DNA of 64,000 bases from JBFMHP01 sp964557295 (GTDB lineage Bacteria > Pseudomonadota > Gammaproteobacteria > RBG-16-57-12): positions 27,306-91,305 of the forward strand of contig CAZKZP010000007.1 of NCBI GenBank assembly GCA_964557295.1. The letters run 5' to 3'. Position 1 is the first letter of the stretch, and every line of letters begins with the position of its first letter. This document shows positions 35,416-44,866 of the stretch, in pieces. The notes beneath the pieces were generated by a model that had not been told where the DNA came from, ran no database searches, and was given only the letters and a program-made list of their open reading frames with translations. The translations under genes were made by a program, and so were the position numbers.

Positions 35416-36603
35416 ATGAATCTGCACGAATTTCAGGCCAAACAACTCTTTCGCGCGGCGGGCATCCCGGTGCCCGAGGGTTTTCTCCTCGATTCCCCCG
35501 CGCAGGCGGCGGATGCCGCCGCTCAACTCGGTGGCGACCAGTGGCTCGTGAAGGCTCAGATTCATGCGGGCGGTCGTGGCAAGGTCGGCGGCGTCAAACG
35601 CGCCGCCGGCGCGCAACAGCTGAAAGAGATGATCACGGAAATGCTGGGCACGCGCCTGGTCACTCCGCAAAACGAGCCGTACGGACAGCCCGTCAACACG
35701 GTGTTGGTGGAGAGTTCCTGCGCGGTGCGCAAGGAATTCTATCTGGGGGCGCTGGTCGACAGCGCCTGCGGGCGGGTGGTGTTCATGGCCTCCGAGGCCG
35801 GGGGCATGCGGGTGGAGGAGGCTGCGGTGCAGCGTCCGGAGGGTGTCCACCGGGTCGAGGTCGATACCATCACCGGCTTGCAGCCGTTTCAATGCCGGAT
35901 CCTGGGGTTCGAGCTGGGTCTGGAGGGTGCGCAACTCAAGCAACTGGCCGACATCCTGATGGCGATGTATCGGTTGTTCTGCACCCAGGATCTGAGTCTG
36001 ATCGAGATCAATCCACTGGTTCTGACCGATAAGGGCACGCTGCTCGCGCTGGATGCCAAGATCAATGTGGACGAGAACGGCTTGATGCGCCATCCCGATC
36101 TCGCGGCGCTGCGCGATGAGACCCAAGAGGATCCGCGCGAATGTGTGGCGCGCGCGCATGAGCTCAGCTACGTCGCGGTCGACGGCAACATCGGGTGCGT
36201 CGTCAACGGGGCGGGGCTGGCGATGGCGACCATGGATCTGATCAAGTTCTATGGCGGCCAGCCGGCGAACTTCCTCGATGTCGGCGGCAGCACCACGGCG
36301 GAGCACGTGGCCGAGGCCTTCAAGCTGGTCCTCACCGATGAGAGAGTGAGCGCCATCCTGGTGAACATCTTCGGCGGCATCGCGCGCTGCGATCGCATCG
36401 CCGAAGGCATGCTCCAAGCCGTCGGGGAGGTGGGTATCCGCATCCCGCTGGTGGTGCGGCTCGCAGGCAACCGGGCCACGGAAGGGCTGGCGCTACTCGA
36501 AAACAGCGGATTGAATATCGCGGCGATCGAAGACCTCGACGCGGCAGCGCAAAAGGTCGTGGCCTTGGCCGAGGGAGGCGCGAGTGGCGGCACTGATCGA
36601 TAA
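35416..36603 (+). CDS. sucC: Succinate-CoA ligase (ADP-forming) subunit beta
   Basis: A 395-residue ATP-grasp protein of the TCA cycle. It begins MNLHEFQAKQLFRAAGIPVP and has VKAQIHAGGRGKVGGVK, LIEINPLVLTDKGTLLALDA, and the phosphate-loop part NGAGLAMATMDLIKFYGGQP with LVNIFGGIARCD. The substrate-contacting regions are closer to E. coli SucC than to malate thiokinase MtkA. It overlaps sucD by 20 bases. Confidence 0.93.
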   Translation: MNLHEFQAKQLFRAAGIPVPEGFLLDSPAQAADAAAQLGGDQWLVKAQIHAGGRGKVGGVKRAAGAQQLKEMITEMLGTRLVTPQNEPYGQPVNTVLVESSCAVRKEFYLGALVDSACGRVVFMASEAGGMRVEEAAVQRPEGVHRVEVDTITGLQPFQCRILGFELGLEGAQLKQLADILMAMYRLFCTQDLSLIEINPLVLTDKGTLLALDAKINVDENGLMRHPDLAALRDETQEDPRECVARAHELSYVAVDGNIGCVVNGAGLAMATMDLIKFYGGQPANFLDVGGSTTAEHVAEAFKLVLTDERVSAILVNIFGGIARCDRIAEGMLQAVGEVGIRIPLVVRLAGNRATEGLALLENSGLNIAAIEDLDAAAQKVVALAEGGASGGTDR

Positions 36604-37456
36604 GCGCACCCGCGTCATCTGCCAGGGATTCACCGGCCGGGAAGGGACTTTCCATTCCGAGCAGGCTCTGGCCTATGGCACCAAGCTGGTCGGCGGCGTC
36701 ACCCCAGGCAAGGGCGGACAACGACATTTGGGGCTGCCGGTGTTCAACACCGTGCGCGATGCCGTGGCCAAGACTTGCGCGGAGGCCTCGATGATCTTCG
36801 TCCCGGCGGTGGCCGCGGCGGATGCGATCCTTGAGGCGGCCGATGCCGGCATCAAACTCATCGTCTGCATCACCGAAGGCATCCCTATTCAAGACATGCT
36901 GTGCGTGAAGGCTGCACTCGCGCAGCGCGACGTGCGCCTGATCGGCCCGAACTGCCCCGGCATCATCACGCCGGGGGAGTGCAAGCTCGGCATCATGCCC
37001 GGCGCGATCCACAGCAAAGGCATCATCGGCATCGTCTCCCGTTCCGGCACACTCACCTATGAGGCGGTTATGCAGACCACGCGGCAGGGGCTGGGGCAGA
37101 GCACCTGCATCGGCATCGGTGGTGATCCGATTCATGGCATGAGTTTCGTCGACTGTCTCGCCCTGTTCGAGCAGGACCGTCAGACCAAGGGCATCATCCT
37201 GGTCGGCGAGATCGGCGGCACGGCCGAAGAAGAGGCTGCGGTCTATATCCGGGAGGCTGTGCGCAAGCCGGTGGTGGCGTATATCGCGGGCATGCTGGCA
37301 CCTCCCGGCAAGCGTATGGGACATGCGGGGGCGATCATCGCCGGCGGCCGGGGCACGGCGATGGCCAAGATCGAGGCCTTGGAGGCGGCGGGTGTCGCGG
37401 TGGTGCGCAATCCCACCGAGATGGGGCGGCGCATGCTGGAATTCTTCAAAGACTAA
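36584..37456 (+). CDS. sucD: Succinate-CoA ligase subunit alpha
   Basis: A 290-residue protein starting with GTG behind GAGGGAGG. Signatures are VICQGFTGREGTFHSEQALA (CoA-binding), GPNCPGIITPGECKLGIMPG and GRSGTLTYEA-type SRSGTLTYEAVMQTT. The active-site His is in AGMLAPPGKRMGHAGAIIAG. It is translated in the same operon as sucC, with nadE starting 10 bases after its stop. Confidence 0.95.
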   Translation: MAALIDKRTRVICQGFTGREGTFHSEQALAYGTKLVGGVTPGKGGQRHLGLPVFNTVRDAVAKTCAEASMIFVPAVAAADAILEAADAGIKLIVCITEGIPIQDMLCVKAALAQRDVRLIGPNCPGIITPGECKLGIMPGAIHSKGIIGIVSRSGTLTYEAVMQTTRQGLGQSTCIGIGGDPIHGMSFVDCLALFEQDRQTKGIILVGEIGGTAEEEAAVYIREAVRKPVVAYIAGMLAPPGKRMGHAGAIIAGGRGTAMAKIEALEAAGVAVVRNPTEMGRRMLEFFKD

Positions 37457-37466
37457 GGAGCGCGTG

Positions 37467-39110
37467 GTGGGCACGGCATCGCATCAAACCTTGCGCATCG
37501 TCATGGCGCAGCTCAATTTCACCGTCGGCGATATCGTCGGCAATGCCGCGAAGATCGTGCAAGCGGCGCATTCGGCGCGCGATGACCTGCACGCCGATGT
37601 CATCGTCTTTCCGGAGCTGGCCGTCAGCGGTTATCCGCCGGAGGATCTGCTGCTGCGCCCCGGCCTGCACACGCGGGTGTTGAAGGAGATGGAGCGCATC
37701 AAACGCGAGATCACGGGCATTGTGACGGTGATCGGTTATCCGCGCCAGGCCGCCGGCGGTTTGTACAACGCCGCATCGGTCATTCAGGACGCTCGCGTGC
37801 TCGGCACCACGCTGAAACAACATCTGCCCAATTACAGCGTCTTCGACGAGAAGCGGTATTTCGCCGCCGCGGCCGAGGGTCCGGCGGTGGTGGAGATCGC
37901 GGGGGTGAAGCTCGGCGTAGTGATCTGCGAGGACATCTGGGTGCCGGGGCCGGTGCGCCAGGCGGTGGAGGCGGGCGCGCAGATCGTGCTGGTGCTCAAC
38001 GCCTCGCCCTTTCATGTCGGCAAGGGCAATGAGCGTCATGAGGTGGCCCGCGCGCGGATCGGCGAGTCGCCGGCGCCGCTGGTGTATGTGAATCTTGTCG
38101 GCGGGCAGGATGAACTCGTCTTCGACGGCGGCTCGTTCGTCATGAACGAGCGCGGCGAGCTGATGCAGCAGGCGCCGTCCTTCGAGGAAGGGCTGTATGT
38201 GGCGGAGTTCACTGTTGCGCCGGGTGGCGCGGTCGAGGCGCGGCGCGGCATCTGTTTCGAGCCGATGGGTGTCGAGCGCAGCGTCTATCGCGCTCTGGTG
38301 CTGGGCGTGCGCGACTATATCGAGAAGAACGGCTTTCGCGGCGTGGTGCTCGGCCTGTCCGGCGGCATCGATTCGGCCTTGACCCTGGCGATTGCGGTTG
38401 ACGCCATCGGCGCGGAGCGCGTCGAGGCGGTGATGATGCCATCGCGCTATACCGCCGAGATCAGTTTGGAAGACGCCGAGGCCGAGGCGCGGCTGCTCGG
38501 CGTCGATTATCGCGTCATCCCGATCGAGCCGTTGTTCAACGCCTTCCTCGCGAGCCTGCGCGCGGAGTTCGCCGGCACGGCGCCGGATACCACCGAGGAA
38601 AACATCCAGGCGCGCTGCCGCGGCGTGCTGCTGATGGCCATCTCCAACAAGAAGCGCAAGATCGTGCTGACCACCGGCAACAAGAGCGAGATGGCGGTGG
38701 GCTACGCCACGCTCTACGGCGATATGGCCGGCGGCTTCGATGTGCTCAAGGACGTGCCGAAAACCCTGGTCTTCCGCCTCGCGCGCTATCGTAACTCCCT
38801 CGCGCCGGTGATCCCGCAGCGCGTGATCGACCGCCCCCCCTCGGCCGAGCTCGCGCCGGATCAAAAGGACACCGACAGCCTGCCGCCCTACGAGGTGCTC
38901 GATGCGATCCTCGAACGCTACATCGAGCAGGACCAGTGCATCGAGGACATCGTCGCCGCCGGATTCGACGCGGCGACGGTGCGCCGCGTGGTGCTGATGG
39001 TCGATCGCAACGAATACAAGCGCCGCCAGGCCGCGCCGGGCGTGCGCATCACCCGCCGCGCCTTCGGCCGCGACCGGCGTTATCCGATCACCTCGGGGTA
39101 TCACCGCTAG
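37467..39110 (+). CDS. nadE: Glutamine-dependent NAD+ synthetase
   Basis: A 547-residue two-domain enzyme that amidates nicotinate adenine dinucleotide. The N-terminal nitrilase-type glutaminase (about 10-265) shows the catalytic triad context FPELAVSGYPPEDLL, LPNYSVFDEKRYF and GVVICEDIWVPG. The C-terminal synthetase has the PP-loop VLGLSGGIDSALTLAI and LTTGNKSEMAVGYATLYGDM. GTG 37467 is preferred because AAGGAG lies 6 bases before it. Confidence 0.94.
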   Translation: MGTASHQTLRIVMAQLNFTVGDIVGNAAKIVQAAHSARDDLHADVIVFPELAVSGYPPEDLLLRPGLHTRVLKEMERIKREITGIVTVIGYPRQAAGGLYNAASVIQDARVLGTTLKQHLPNYSVFDEKRYFAAAAEGPAVVEIAGVKLGVVICEDIWVPGPVRQAVEAGAQIVLVLNASPFHVGKGNERHEVARARIGESPAPLVYVNLVGGQDELVFDGGSFVMNERGELMQQAPSFEEGLYVAEFTVAPGGAVEARRGICFEPMGVERSVYRALVLGVRDYIEKNGFRGVVLGLSGGIDSALTLAIAVDAIGAERVEAVMMPSRYTAEISLEDAEAEARLLGVDYRVIPIEPLFNAFLASLRAEFAGTAPDTTEENIQARCRGVLLMAISNKKRKIVLTTGNKSEMAVGYATLYGDMAGGFDVLKDVPKTLVFRLARYRNSLAPVIPQRVIDRPPSAELAPDQKDTDSLPPYEVLDAILERYIEQDQCIEDIVAAGFDAATVRRVVLMVDRNEYKRRQAAPGVRITRRAFGRDRRYPITSGYHR

Positions 39111-39167
39111 TCTTTTTGCACGCAACTCGCTAAGCTGAGCGGGAATGACTGTAATGGGGATTTATCC

Positions 39168-39506
39168 GTGAAAAAAATCGAAGCGATTATCAAACCTTTC
39201 AAACTCGATGACGTGCGCGAGGCGTTGTCGGAGGCCGGCGTCGCCGGCATGACCGCCACCGAGGTCAAGGGCTTCGGGCGTCAGAAGGGGCATACCGAAC
39301 TGTATCGCGGGGCGGAATACGTGGTGGATTTCCTGCCCAAGGTGAAGATCGAACTGGTGGTGCGGGATGACCTGGTCGAGCGTTGCGTGGAAGTGATCAC
39401 CAATGCAGCGCGCACCGGCAAGATCGGCGATGGCAAGATCTTCGTCACCCACGTCGAACGCGCCATCCGCATCCGCACCGGCGAAGAGGGCGACGAGGCG
39501 CTCTGA
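39168..39506 (+). CDS. glnB: Nitrogen regulatory protein P-II
   Basis: A 112-residue signal protein. It begins MKKIEAIIKPFKLDDVREAL, with the T-loop GFGRQKGHTELYRGAEYVVD containing Tyr51 (uridylylation site), and GKIGDGKIFVTHVERAIRIR. It senses 2-oxoglutarate and ATP/ADP and acts on glutamine synthetase control. The downstream neighbourhood has no amtB, so GlnB rather than GlnK is likely. Co-location with nadE is common. Confidence 0.94.
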   Translation: MKKIEAIIKPFKLDDVREALSEAGVAGMTATEVKGFGRQKGHTELYRGAEYVVDFLPKVKIELVVRDDLVERCVEVITNAARTGKIGDGKIFVTHVERAIRIRTGEEGDEAL

Positions 39507-39520
39507 TGAACAAAGGTTTC

Positions 39521-39558
39521 GTCATTCCGGCGAATGCCGGAACCCAGCTGGGAATGAC
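39521..39558. repeat. Short palindromic repeat after glnB
   Basis: GTCATTCC...GGAATGAC with inner ggc-g-aatgcc-type pairing forms a 38-base hairpin. The GTCATTCCGGCGAA motif belongs to a repeat type common in intergenic spaces of proteobacteria. It may also end glnB transcription. Confidence 0.6.
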
Positions 39559-39575
39559 GAATTACTCAGCGGTTC

Positions 39576-40097
39576 TCAGCGCCGCGTCACCATCTCCTTC
39601 ATCGGCCGGCGGGGCGACTCCTCGGGCAGCTCCGCCGGATATCCAATACTCAGCAGCGCCACCGGCTCCAGGCCTTCCTTGATCTTCAGCAGATCTTTCA
39701 CGGCCGCCGCATCGAAGTGACCCACCCAGGTCGATCCCAGGCCTGCCGCGACCGTGGCCAGTTGCGCGTACGAGGCCGCGATGGTGCTGTCTTGCAGGGC
39801 ATACAGGGCCTTGCCGCGTTCGCCATACGCGGTGGCCGAGCGCTGCGGATCGCTACAAAACACCAGGCAGACCGGGGCCTGCGCGATGAAGGCCTGGTTG
39901 TTGGCCGCCTGGCTGAGGGCGCTCAGTTCCTCCGGGCGGGTGACCACGATGATGTGATAGGACTGAAGGTCGCCGGCCGAGGGCGCGGCGCAGGCCATTT
40001 CCAGGATGGCGTGCAGCTTCTCCGGCTCGACGGGCATGTCGGATTGATAACGGCGCACGGAGTGGCGGTGGCGGACGGTTTCAAAAAAATCCCACAT
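39576..40097 (-). CDS. Nitroreductase-family protein
   Basis: A 173-residue FMN-binding protein. MWDFFETVRHRHSVRRYQSD is the family's N-terminal FMN phosphate motif (RHSVRRY), followed by MACAAPSAGDLQSYHIIVVT and a LATVAAGLGSTWVGHFD segment near the C-terminal FMN loop. The natural substrate is unknown. It is convergent with glnB and flanked by repeats on both sides. Confidence 0.88.
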   Translation of the reverse strand: MWDFFETVRHRHSVRRYQSDMPVEPEKLHAILEMACAAPSAGDLQSYHIIVVTRPEELSALSQAANNQAFIAQAPVCLVFCSDPQRSATAYGERGKALYALQDSTIAASYAQLATVAAGLGSTWVGHFDAAAVKDLLKIKEGLEPVALLSIGYPAELPEESPRRPMKEMVTRR

Positions 40098-40121
40098 GGT
40101 GTGCTCCTCAAGTTATCAACT

Positions 40122-40320
40122 ACTCCCTCTCCCTCAGGGATTTATGCCCTTTAGGGTAGAGGGCCGGGGTGAGGGGTTCAATAAGCTGCAAATGTTTGAT
40201 TATATCCCCTCATCCTGTCCTTCTCCCTGAGGGAGAAGGAACGAAAAATCCATGCTTCAGCAGGCTGCCAACCTTCCACCCTATTCCCCTCGGGGAGAAG
40301 GAATCAAAACAATTTGCAAC
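40122..40320. repeat. Dispersed CCCTCTCCC-type repeat, copy 1
   Basis: The segment 40122-40241 has inverted ends (ctccctctccct...agggagaagga) around gtgaggggttcaataagctgcaaatgtttg (two pieces of the shared core). The same core recurs at 61640-61743. A further fragment, ttcccctcggggagaaggaa, follows at about 40284-40304. No coding capacity is seen between the nitroreductase and bamD genes. Confidence 0.65.
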
Positions 40321-40324
40321 AGCG

Positions 40325-41131
40325 TCAAGTGTTGGCCGCGAGCTTGCGCAGTTCCTTGATGTCGCGGTGTTTCGGATAGTTTTTTTCCAGCACGCGCAGG
40401 CTGTCCTGCGCCAGATCATTGATGCCGAGTTTATGATAGGCGCGGATCAGCATGGCCAGCGCATCGGCGATTTCGGGCGTGCTTGGATAGGTTTCCAGGA
40501 CGTACTTGGCGCGCTGCGCCGCCGCGGCATAGGCCCCGCGGCGCATATAATAATCGGCGACATGCAGCTCGTGGCGCGCCAGGCTGTTGCTTAGAAACAC
40601 CATGCGCTGGCGCGCGTCCTTGGCGTATTTGCTATTGGGGAAGCGCTTGATCAGCTCGGCGAAATACTGATACGAACGCAGCACCGATCCGGGATCGCGC
40701 TTGGCCGGGTCGACCGAGAACAGATCGTCCATGAAGGCGTCGCGGCTGTGGAAATCCGCCAGCCCACGCAGGTAATAGGCGTAATCGACATCCGGGTGGG
40801 TGGGGTAGAGCTTGATGAAGCGGTCGGCGGTGGCCACGGTGGACTGCGGATCGCTGTTCTTGTAGTAGGCGAAGGCGGTCATCAGCATCGCCTGTTGCGT
40901 CAGTTCGCCGAAGGGGAAGCGCGTCTCCAGCTTCTCCAGCAGATCGATGGCGCTGCGGTAGTCTTCGTGATCGAGAGCCTCCTTGCCTTCCTTGTAGAGC
41001 CGCTCGGCGCTCCAGTTTTCCGGGAGCTCGCTCTCATTCACCATGGAGGCGCACGCGCTCAAGCCAAGCAACAACACGGCGATGGCAACGCTTTTGCCCA
41101 ATGCAGACTGATAAACTCGGTATAATGTCAT
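40325..41131 (-). CDS. bamD: Outer membrane protein assembly factor BamD
   Basis: A 268-residue lipoprotein: signal peptide with lipobox LSAC, modified Cys27. TPR repeats then cover most of the protein (SAERLYKEGKEALDHEDYRS, LYPTHPDVDYAYYLRGLADF, RFPNSKYAKDARQRMVFLSN, ELHVADYYMRRGAYAAAAQR). It is an essential part of the BAM complex that inserts beta-barrels. The start is set at MTLYRVYQSALGK; earlier in-frame codons lack support. It diverges from rluD, the standard gammaproteobacterial arrangement. Confidence 0.94.
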   Translation of the reverse strand: MTLYRVYQSALGKSVAIAVLLLGLSACASMVNESELPENWSAERLYKEGKEALDHEDYRSAIDLLEKLETRFPFGELTQQAMLMTAFAYYKNSDPQSTVATADRFIKLYPTHPDVDYAYYLRGLADFHSRDAFMDDLFSVDPAKRDPGSVLRSYQYFAELIKRFPNSKYAKDARQRMVFLSNSLARHELHVADYYMRRGAYAAAAQRAKYVLETYPSTPEIADALAMLIRAYHKLGINDLAQDSLRVLEKNYPKHRDIKELRKLAANT

Positions 41132-41213
41132 ACTGACTGTGTTCAAATTCGATGAAAACGAGAAGCGCCCAGTATACACCCAAGGGGGTGCGAATGCGCG
41201 ATAGGATGACGTG

Positions 41214-42179
41214 ATGTCAAGCAAGCGACTTTTAACGGCCGAGGTGCCGCTGGACTGTGCCGGGCGGCGCGTGGATCAGGTGTTGGCCGATTTGTTCTCT
41301 GAGTATTCCCGCTCGCGTCTCAAGCAATGGCTGACCGACGGCCACGTGCTGGTCAACGGTGCGCCGCTGCGGCCCAAGGACAAGGTCTGGGGCGGCGAAT
41401 GCATCGAGGTGACGGTGGTCGAGGCGCCGCAGCAGGAGGATCTGCCGCAGGCGATCGCGCTCAACATCGTCTATGAGGACGAGGCGATCATCGTGATCGA
41501 CAAGCCCGCGGGCCTGGTGGTGCATCCCGGCAGCGGCAATCCGGACCGCACCCTGCTCAACGCCTTGCTGCATCACGCGCCGGAGTTGATCAATGTGCCG
41601 CGCGCGGGCATCGTGCATCGCATCGACAAGGAGACCAGCGGCCTGCTGGTGGTGGCGCGCACCTTGGAGTCGCAGACCGCGCTGGTCGAGCAGTTGCAGG
41701 AGCGCGCCTTCGAGCGCATCTACGATGCCGTGGTGGTCGGGGTGATGACCGCCGGGGGCACGGTCGACGCGCCGATCGGCCGGCATCCCATCGATCGCAA
41801 GCGCATGGCGGTGACCGAGCGCGGCAAGCCGGCGGTGACTCATTACCGCGTGGCCGAACGCTTTCGCGGCCACACCCATATCAAGGTCAGGCTCGAAACC
41901 GGGCGCACGCACCAGATCCGCGTCCACATGGCCTATGTGCATTATCCGCTGGTGGGTGACCCGGTCTATGGTGGACGCTTGAAGCTCCCGGCCGGGGCGA
42001 GCGAGGCCTTGCGTCAAACGGTGCGCGGGTTTCATCGCCAAGCACTGCATGCCCGCGAGTTGGGGCTGGCCCATCCCGGTAGCGGCGAGATGATGCGCTG
42101 GGAATCGCCCTTGCCGGAGGACATGCGGACGCTGCTGGCCGTCTTGCGCGAGGACGCCGCCGATCTGGGGCGCCGATGA
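41214..42179 (+). CDS. rluD: 23S rRNA pseudouridine synthase RluD
   Basis: A 321-residue protein: an N-terminal S4 domain (VDQVLADLFSEYSRSRLKQW) and the RluA-family catalytic domain with Asp in GIVHRIDKETSGLLVVARTL, then ETGRTHQIRVHMAYVHYPLV. It modifies helix 69 (U1911, 1915, 1917 in E. coli). It overlaps pgeF by 4 bases. A GTG lies 3 bases upstream; ATG is preferred. Confidence 0.94.
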   Translation: MSSKRLLTAEVPLDCAGRRVDQVLADLFSEYSRSRLKQWLTDGHVLVNGAPLRPKDKVWGGECIEVTVVEAPQQEDLPQAIALNIVYEDEAIIVIDKPAGLVVHPGSGNPDRTLLNALLHHAPELINVPRAGIVHRIDKETSGLLVVARTLESQTALVEQLQERAFERIYDAVVVGVMTAGGTVDAPIGRHPIDRKRMAVTERGKPAVTHYRVAERFRGHTHIKVRLETGRTHQIRVHMAYVHYPLVGDPVYGGRLKLPAGASEALRQTVRGFHRQALHARELGLAHPGSGEMMRWESPLPEDMRTLLAVLREDAADLGRR

Positions 42180-42931
42180 GCCGGCCGGAGCGCCTGCCGC
42201 TGATCTTCCCCGAGTGGCCCGCGCCGGGCAATGTGCGCGCCTGCGCCACCACCCGGTCCGGCGGCGTGAGCCTGCCGCCGTATGACAGCCTGAATCTCGG
42301 CGATCACGTCGGCGATGAGCCGGCGGCGGTCGCGCAGAATCGCCAGCGCTTGCTTGAACAACTCCAGTTGCCCGCGCCGCCACGTTGGCTGCGCCAAGTG
42401 CATGGCATCGAGGTCGCGCGGCTGGCGGGTGCATTACCGCAAACCCCTCTCGAAGCCGATGCCGCAGCAACGGCCGCGCCCGGCGTGGTCTGCGCCGTGA
42501 TGACCGCCGACTGTCTGCCGGTGCTGTTCTGTGACCGGCGCGGCACCGTGGTTGCCGCCGCGCACGCCGGCTGGCGCGGCCTGCTCAACGGCGTGCTCGA
42601 GGCCACGGTTGCCGCCATGCGTGTACCCGGCGCGGAGATCCTCGCCTGGCTTGGTCCGGCGATCGGACCCGAGGCATTCGAAGTGGGCGACGAGGTGCGC
42701 GATGCCTTCATCTCGCTCGCCTCGCCCGCGCAACCCGCCTTCCGTCCGCACGGCCCCGGCAAATGGCTGGCGGACATCTATCTGTTGGCGCGGCACCGGC
42801 TGCAAGGCTGCGGGGTGACCGCGATCAGCGGCGGCGACTATTGCACCTATCGCGACGCCGCGCGCTTCTACTCTTATCGCCGCGACGGGCGCACGGGGCG
42901 TATGGCCAGCCTGATCTGGCTGGCGGAATAA
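42176..42931 (+). CDS. pgeF: Peptidoglycan editing factor PgeF / YfiH (multicopper polyphenol-oxidase fold)
   Basis: A 251-residue protein of the DUF152 family. Conserved metal-ligand regions are RQVHGIEVARLAG, VMTADCLPVLFCDRRGTVVA, AAHAGWRGLLNGVLEATV and GGDYCTYRDAARFYSYRRDG. In E. coli YfiH removes misincorporated L-Ser from peptidoglycan precursors; relatives were also called laccase-like. It is translationally coupled to rluD (ATGA). Confidence 0.92.
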   Translation: MSRPERLPLIFPEWPAPGNVRACATTRSGGVSLPPYDSLNLGDHVGDEPAAVAQNRQRLLEQLQLPAPPRWLRQVHGIEVARLAGALPQTPLEADAAATAAPGVVCAVMTADCLPVLFCDRRGTVVAAAHAGWRGLLNGVLEATVAAMRVPGAEILAWLGPAIGPEAFEVGDEVRDAFISLASPAQPAFRPHGPGKWLADIYLLARHRLQGCGVTAISGGDYCTYRDAARFYSYRRDGRTGRMASLIWLAE

Positions 42932-43001
42932 TGCTGAACAACGCTCGGGATTGGCGTATCATGCGCCTTTTTATCGCCGCCATCGAAAGACATTCCCGGT
43001 C

Positions 43002-43787
43002 ATGACCTTATTGCTCATCATCCTATTCTGCCTGGTCGGCGGTCTGCTCAGCGTGTTCGCCGCCTCCGCGTTTCTGCTGATCGGCGACGGGGTGCGTGTG
43101 CGCTTGCTGCCGCACCTGGTCAGTTACGCCATCGGGGCCTTGCTGGGCGCGGCGTTTCTCGGCCTGCTGCCGCACGCCCTGGAGTCGCCCGGTATCGAGG
43201 AGGCGCACGGCATCACGCTCGCGGTGCTGCTGGGTGTGCTCGGATTTTTCCTGCTGGAGAAGATGGTATTGTGGCGCCATTGCCATTCGACGCATTGCGA
43301 GGCGCACGCCCCGGAGGATGAACAACACCACGCGCACTCGGCCCCGGCCGGGTCGCTGGTGGTCATCGGTGATACCATCCACAATTTCGTCGACGGGGTG
43401 CTGATCGCAGCGGCGTTTTTGACAGACACCCACCTGGGCATTGTCACGGCGCTGGCCGTGGCGGCCCACGAGATCCCGCAAGAGCTCGGGGATTTCGTGA
43501 TCCTGCTCAACAGCGGCTACACCCGGCGCAAGGCGCTGCTGCTGAACATCCTCTCATCGCTCGGTACGGTGATCGGTGGGGTGCTGGCCTATTTCGCGCT
43601 CCGTGAAGTCGAAGCCTGGCTGCCTTACATCCTCGCCGTGGCCGCGGCCAGTTTTATCTATGTCGCCGTGGCCGATCTGATCCCCGGACTGCACAAAAAG
43701 GTGCAATTGAGCGCCACCTTCCAGCAAGGGCTGCTGATCGCCGCGGGCGTGGCTACGATCTACATCGCGCACAGCACCTTGCATTGA
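43002..43787 (+). CDS. ZIP-family metal transporter
   Basis: A 261-residue inner-membrane protein with about eight spans. A His-rich loop (WRHCHSTHCEAH, EDEQHHAHS) separates the halves. The metal-site helices are GDTIHNFVDGVLIAAAFL and ALAVAAHEIPQELGDFVILL, the ZIP signature. It probably imports zinc or another divalent metal. Start MTLLLIILFC is at ATG 43002. Confidence 0.88.
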   Translation: MTLLLIILFCLVGGLLSVFAASAFLLIGDGVRVRLLPHLVSYAIGALLGAAFLGLLPHALESPGIEEAHGITLAVLLGVLGFFLLEKMVLWRHCHSTHCEAHAPEDEQHHAHSAPAGSLVVIGDTIHNFVDGVLIAAAFLTDTHLGIVTALAVAAHEIPQELGDFVILLNSGYTRRKALLLNILSSLGTVIGGVLAYFALREVEAWLPYILAVAAASFIYVAVADLIPGLHKKVQLSATFQQGLLIAAGVATIYIAHSTLH

Positions 43788-43837
43788 AGGCGGCGGCTGC
43801 ATTAGCTTGGGGAGAAAACCTCCAAAGGATTCGTGTG

Positions 43838-44362
43838 ATGACGAAATGGTATATGTTGACGTTGGTCGGCAAGGACCGCCCCGGCATCGTGGCGAAGGTG
43901 AGCGCGGCGCTGTATGACGGCGGCTGTAATCTCGGCGAGGCTTCCATGCTCCGTTTGGGCGGGAACTTCACCATCATGCTGATGGTGCAGACCACGCGCA
44001 CCGCCAAGGCGCTGGTGGACATGCTGGAGCCGGTGGTCGATTCGCTGGGGCTCAGCATGCACATCGACCACATCGAAGGGCGGCTGCACGACCACCCCAT
44101 TCCGAATGTGCGTATCACGGTATTCGGCGCCGATCGCGCCGGGATCGTGGCGCATGTCACCGGCGTGCTGTCCGAAACCGGCTTCAATATCCTGGATCTG
44201 ACCTCCGACGTCGCCGGCAGCGCCGAAAAGCCCATCTATGTCATGCAGATCGAAGGCACGTCGCGGGAAGGGGTTGAAGCCCTGCGTGCGGCGCTGGCCA
44301 TCATCAAGCAGGAGGATGGCATCGAGGTCCGGGTGGAAGAGCTGGAAACCCTGATAGGCTAG
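43838..44362 (+). CDS. Tandem ACT-domain protein, GcvR-like
   Basis: A 174-residue protein with two ACT domains (about 4-80, WYMLTLVGKDRPGIVAKVSA; about 92-170, VRITVFGADRAGIVAHVTGV). GcvR of E. coli, of similar build, restrains the glycine-cleavage activator GcvA. No gcv genes are close, so regulation of glycine cleavage is only one possibility. def begins 4 bases after its stop. Confidence 0.78.
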   Translation: MTKWYMLTLVGKDRPGIVAKVSAALYDGGCNLGEASMLRLGGNFTIMLMVQTTRTAKALVDMLEPVVDSLGLSMHIDHIEGRLHDHPIPNVRITVFGADRAGIVAHVTGVLSETGFNILDLTSDVAGSAEKPIYVMQIEGTSREGVEALRAALAIIKQEDGIEVRVEELETLIG

Positions 44363-44365
44363 CGG

Positions 44366-44866
44366 ATGGCGATGCTGGAAATACTTACCTTCCCGGACGA
44401 GCGCCTCAAACGCACCAGCGATCCGGTGACGGTCTTCGATGCGGAGCTGTCCGCCTTCATCCGCGACCTCGACGAGACCCGCCTGCATGCCCCCGGCTGC
44501 GTGGGCATCGCCGCGCCGCAGGTCGGGCGCGCGCAGCGCATCGTCATCGTCGATCTCACTGGCAAGAAGATGCCGCATCATGGCCATATGGTGTTGATCA
44601 ATCCGGAGATCCTGAGCTGGGATGGGATGGCGGCCGGACGCGAGGGTTGTCTCTCCGTGCCGGATTTCACCGGTAATGTGATTCGCGCCGAGCGCATCAC
44701 ACTCACGGCCTGCGATGTCGACGGGCGGGAGCGGCAGTATGAATTCGAGGGCTTCGAGGCGCGCGCGTTGCAGCACGAGTTGGATCATCTCGACGGCCTG
44801 CTGTTCCTCGACCGGCTAGTGAGCCGCACCAAGGATCTGTTCCGGCGCAAGGTTTATCAACCCTGA
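44366..44866 (+). CDS. def: Peptide deformylase
   Basis: A 166-residue metalloenzyme that removes the N-terminal formyl group. The three motifs are GCVGIAAPQVG, REGCLSVPDFTGNV (metal Cys) and LQHELDHLDGLLFLDRL (HExxH variant HELDH). This is not the usual fmt-rsmB partner locus, so a second def may exist elsewhere. It converges on, and overlaps by 10 bases, the DUF3579 gene. Confidence 0.93.
   Translation: MAMLEILTFPDERLKRTSDPVTVFDAELSAFIRDLDETRLHAPGCVGIAAPQVGRAQRIVIVDLTGKKMPHHGHMVLINPEILSWDGMAAGREGCLSVPDFTGNVIRAERITLTACDVDGRERQYEFEGFEARALQHELDHLDGLLFLDRLVSRTKDLFRRKVYQP

Noticed and set aside
35416..37456. Malate thiokinase (mtkAB) of the serine cycle, suggested by nearby gckA
   Set aside because: Residues such as GQPVNTVLVES and VVFMASEAGGM follow E. 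coli SucC rather than MtkA, and no other serine-cycle genes are present.
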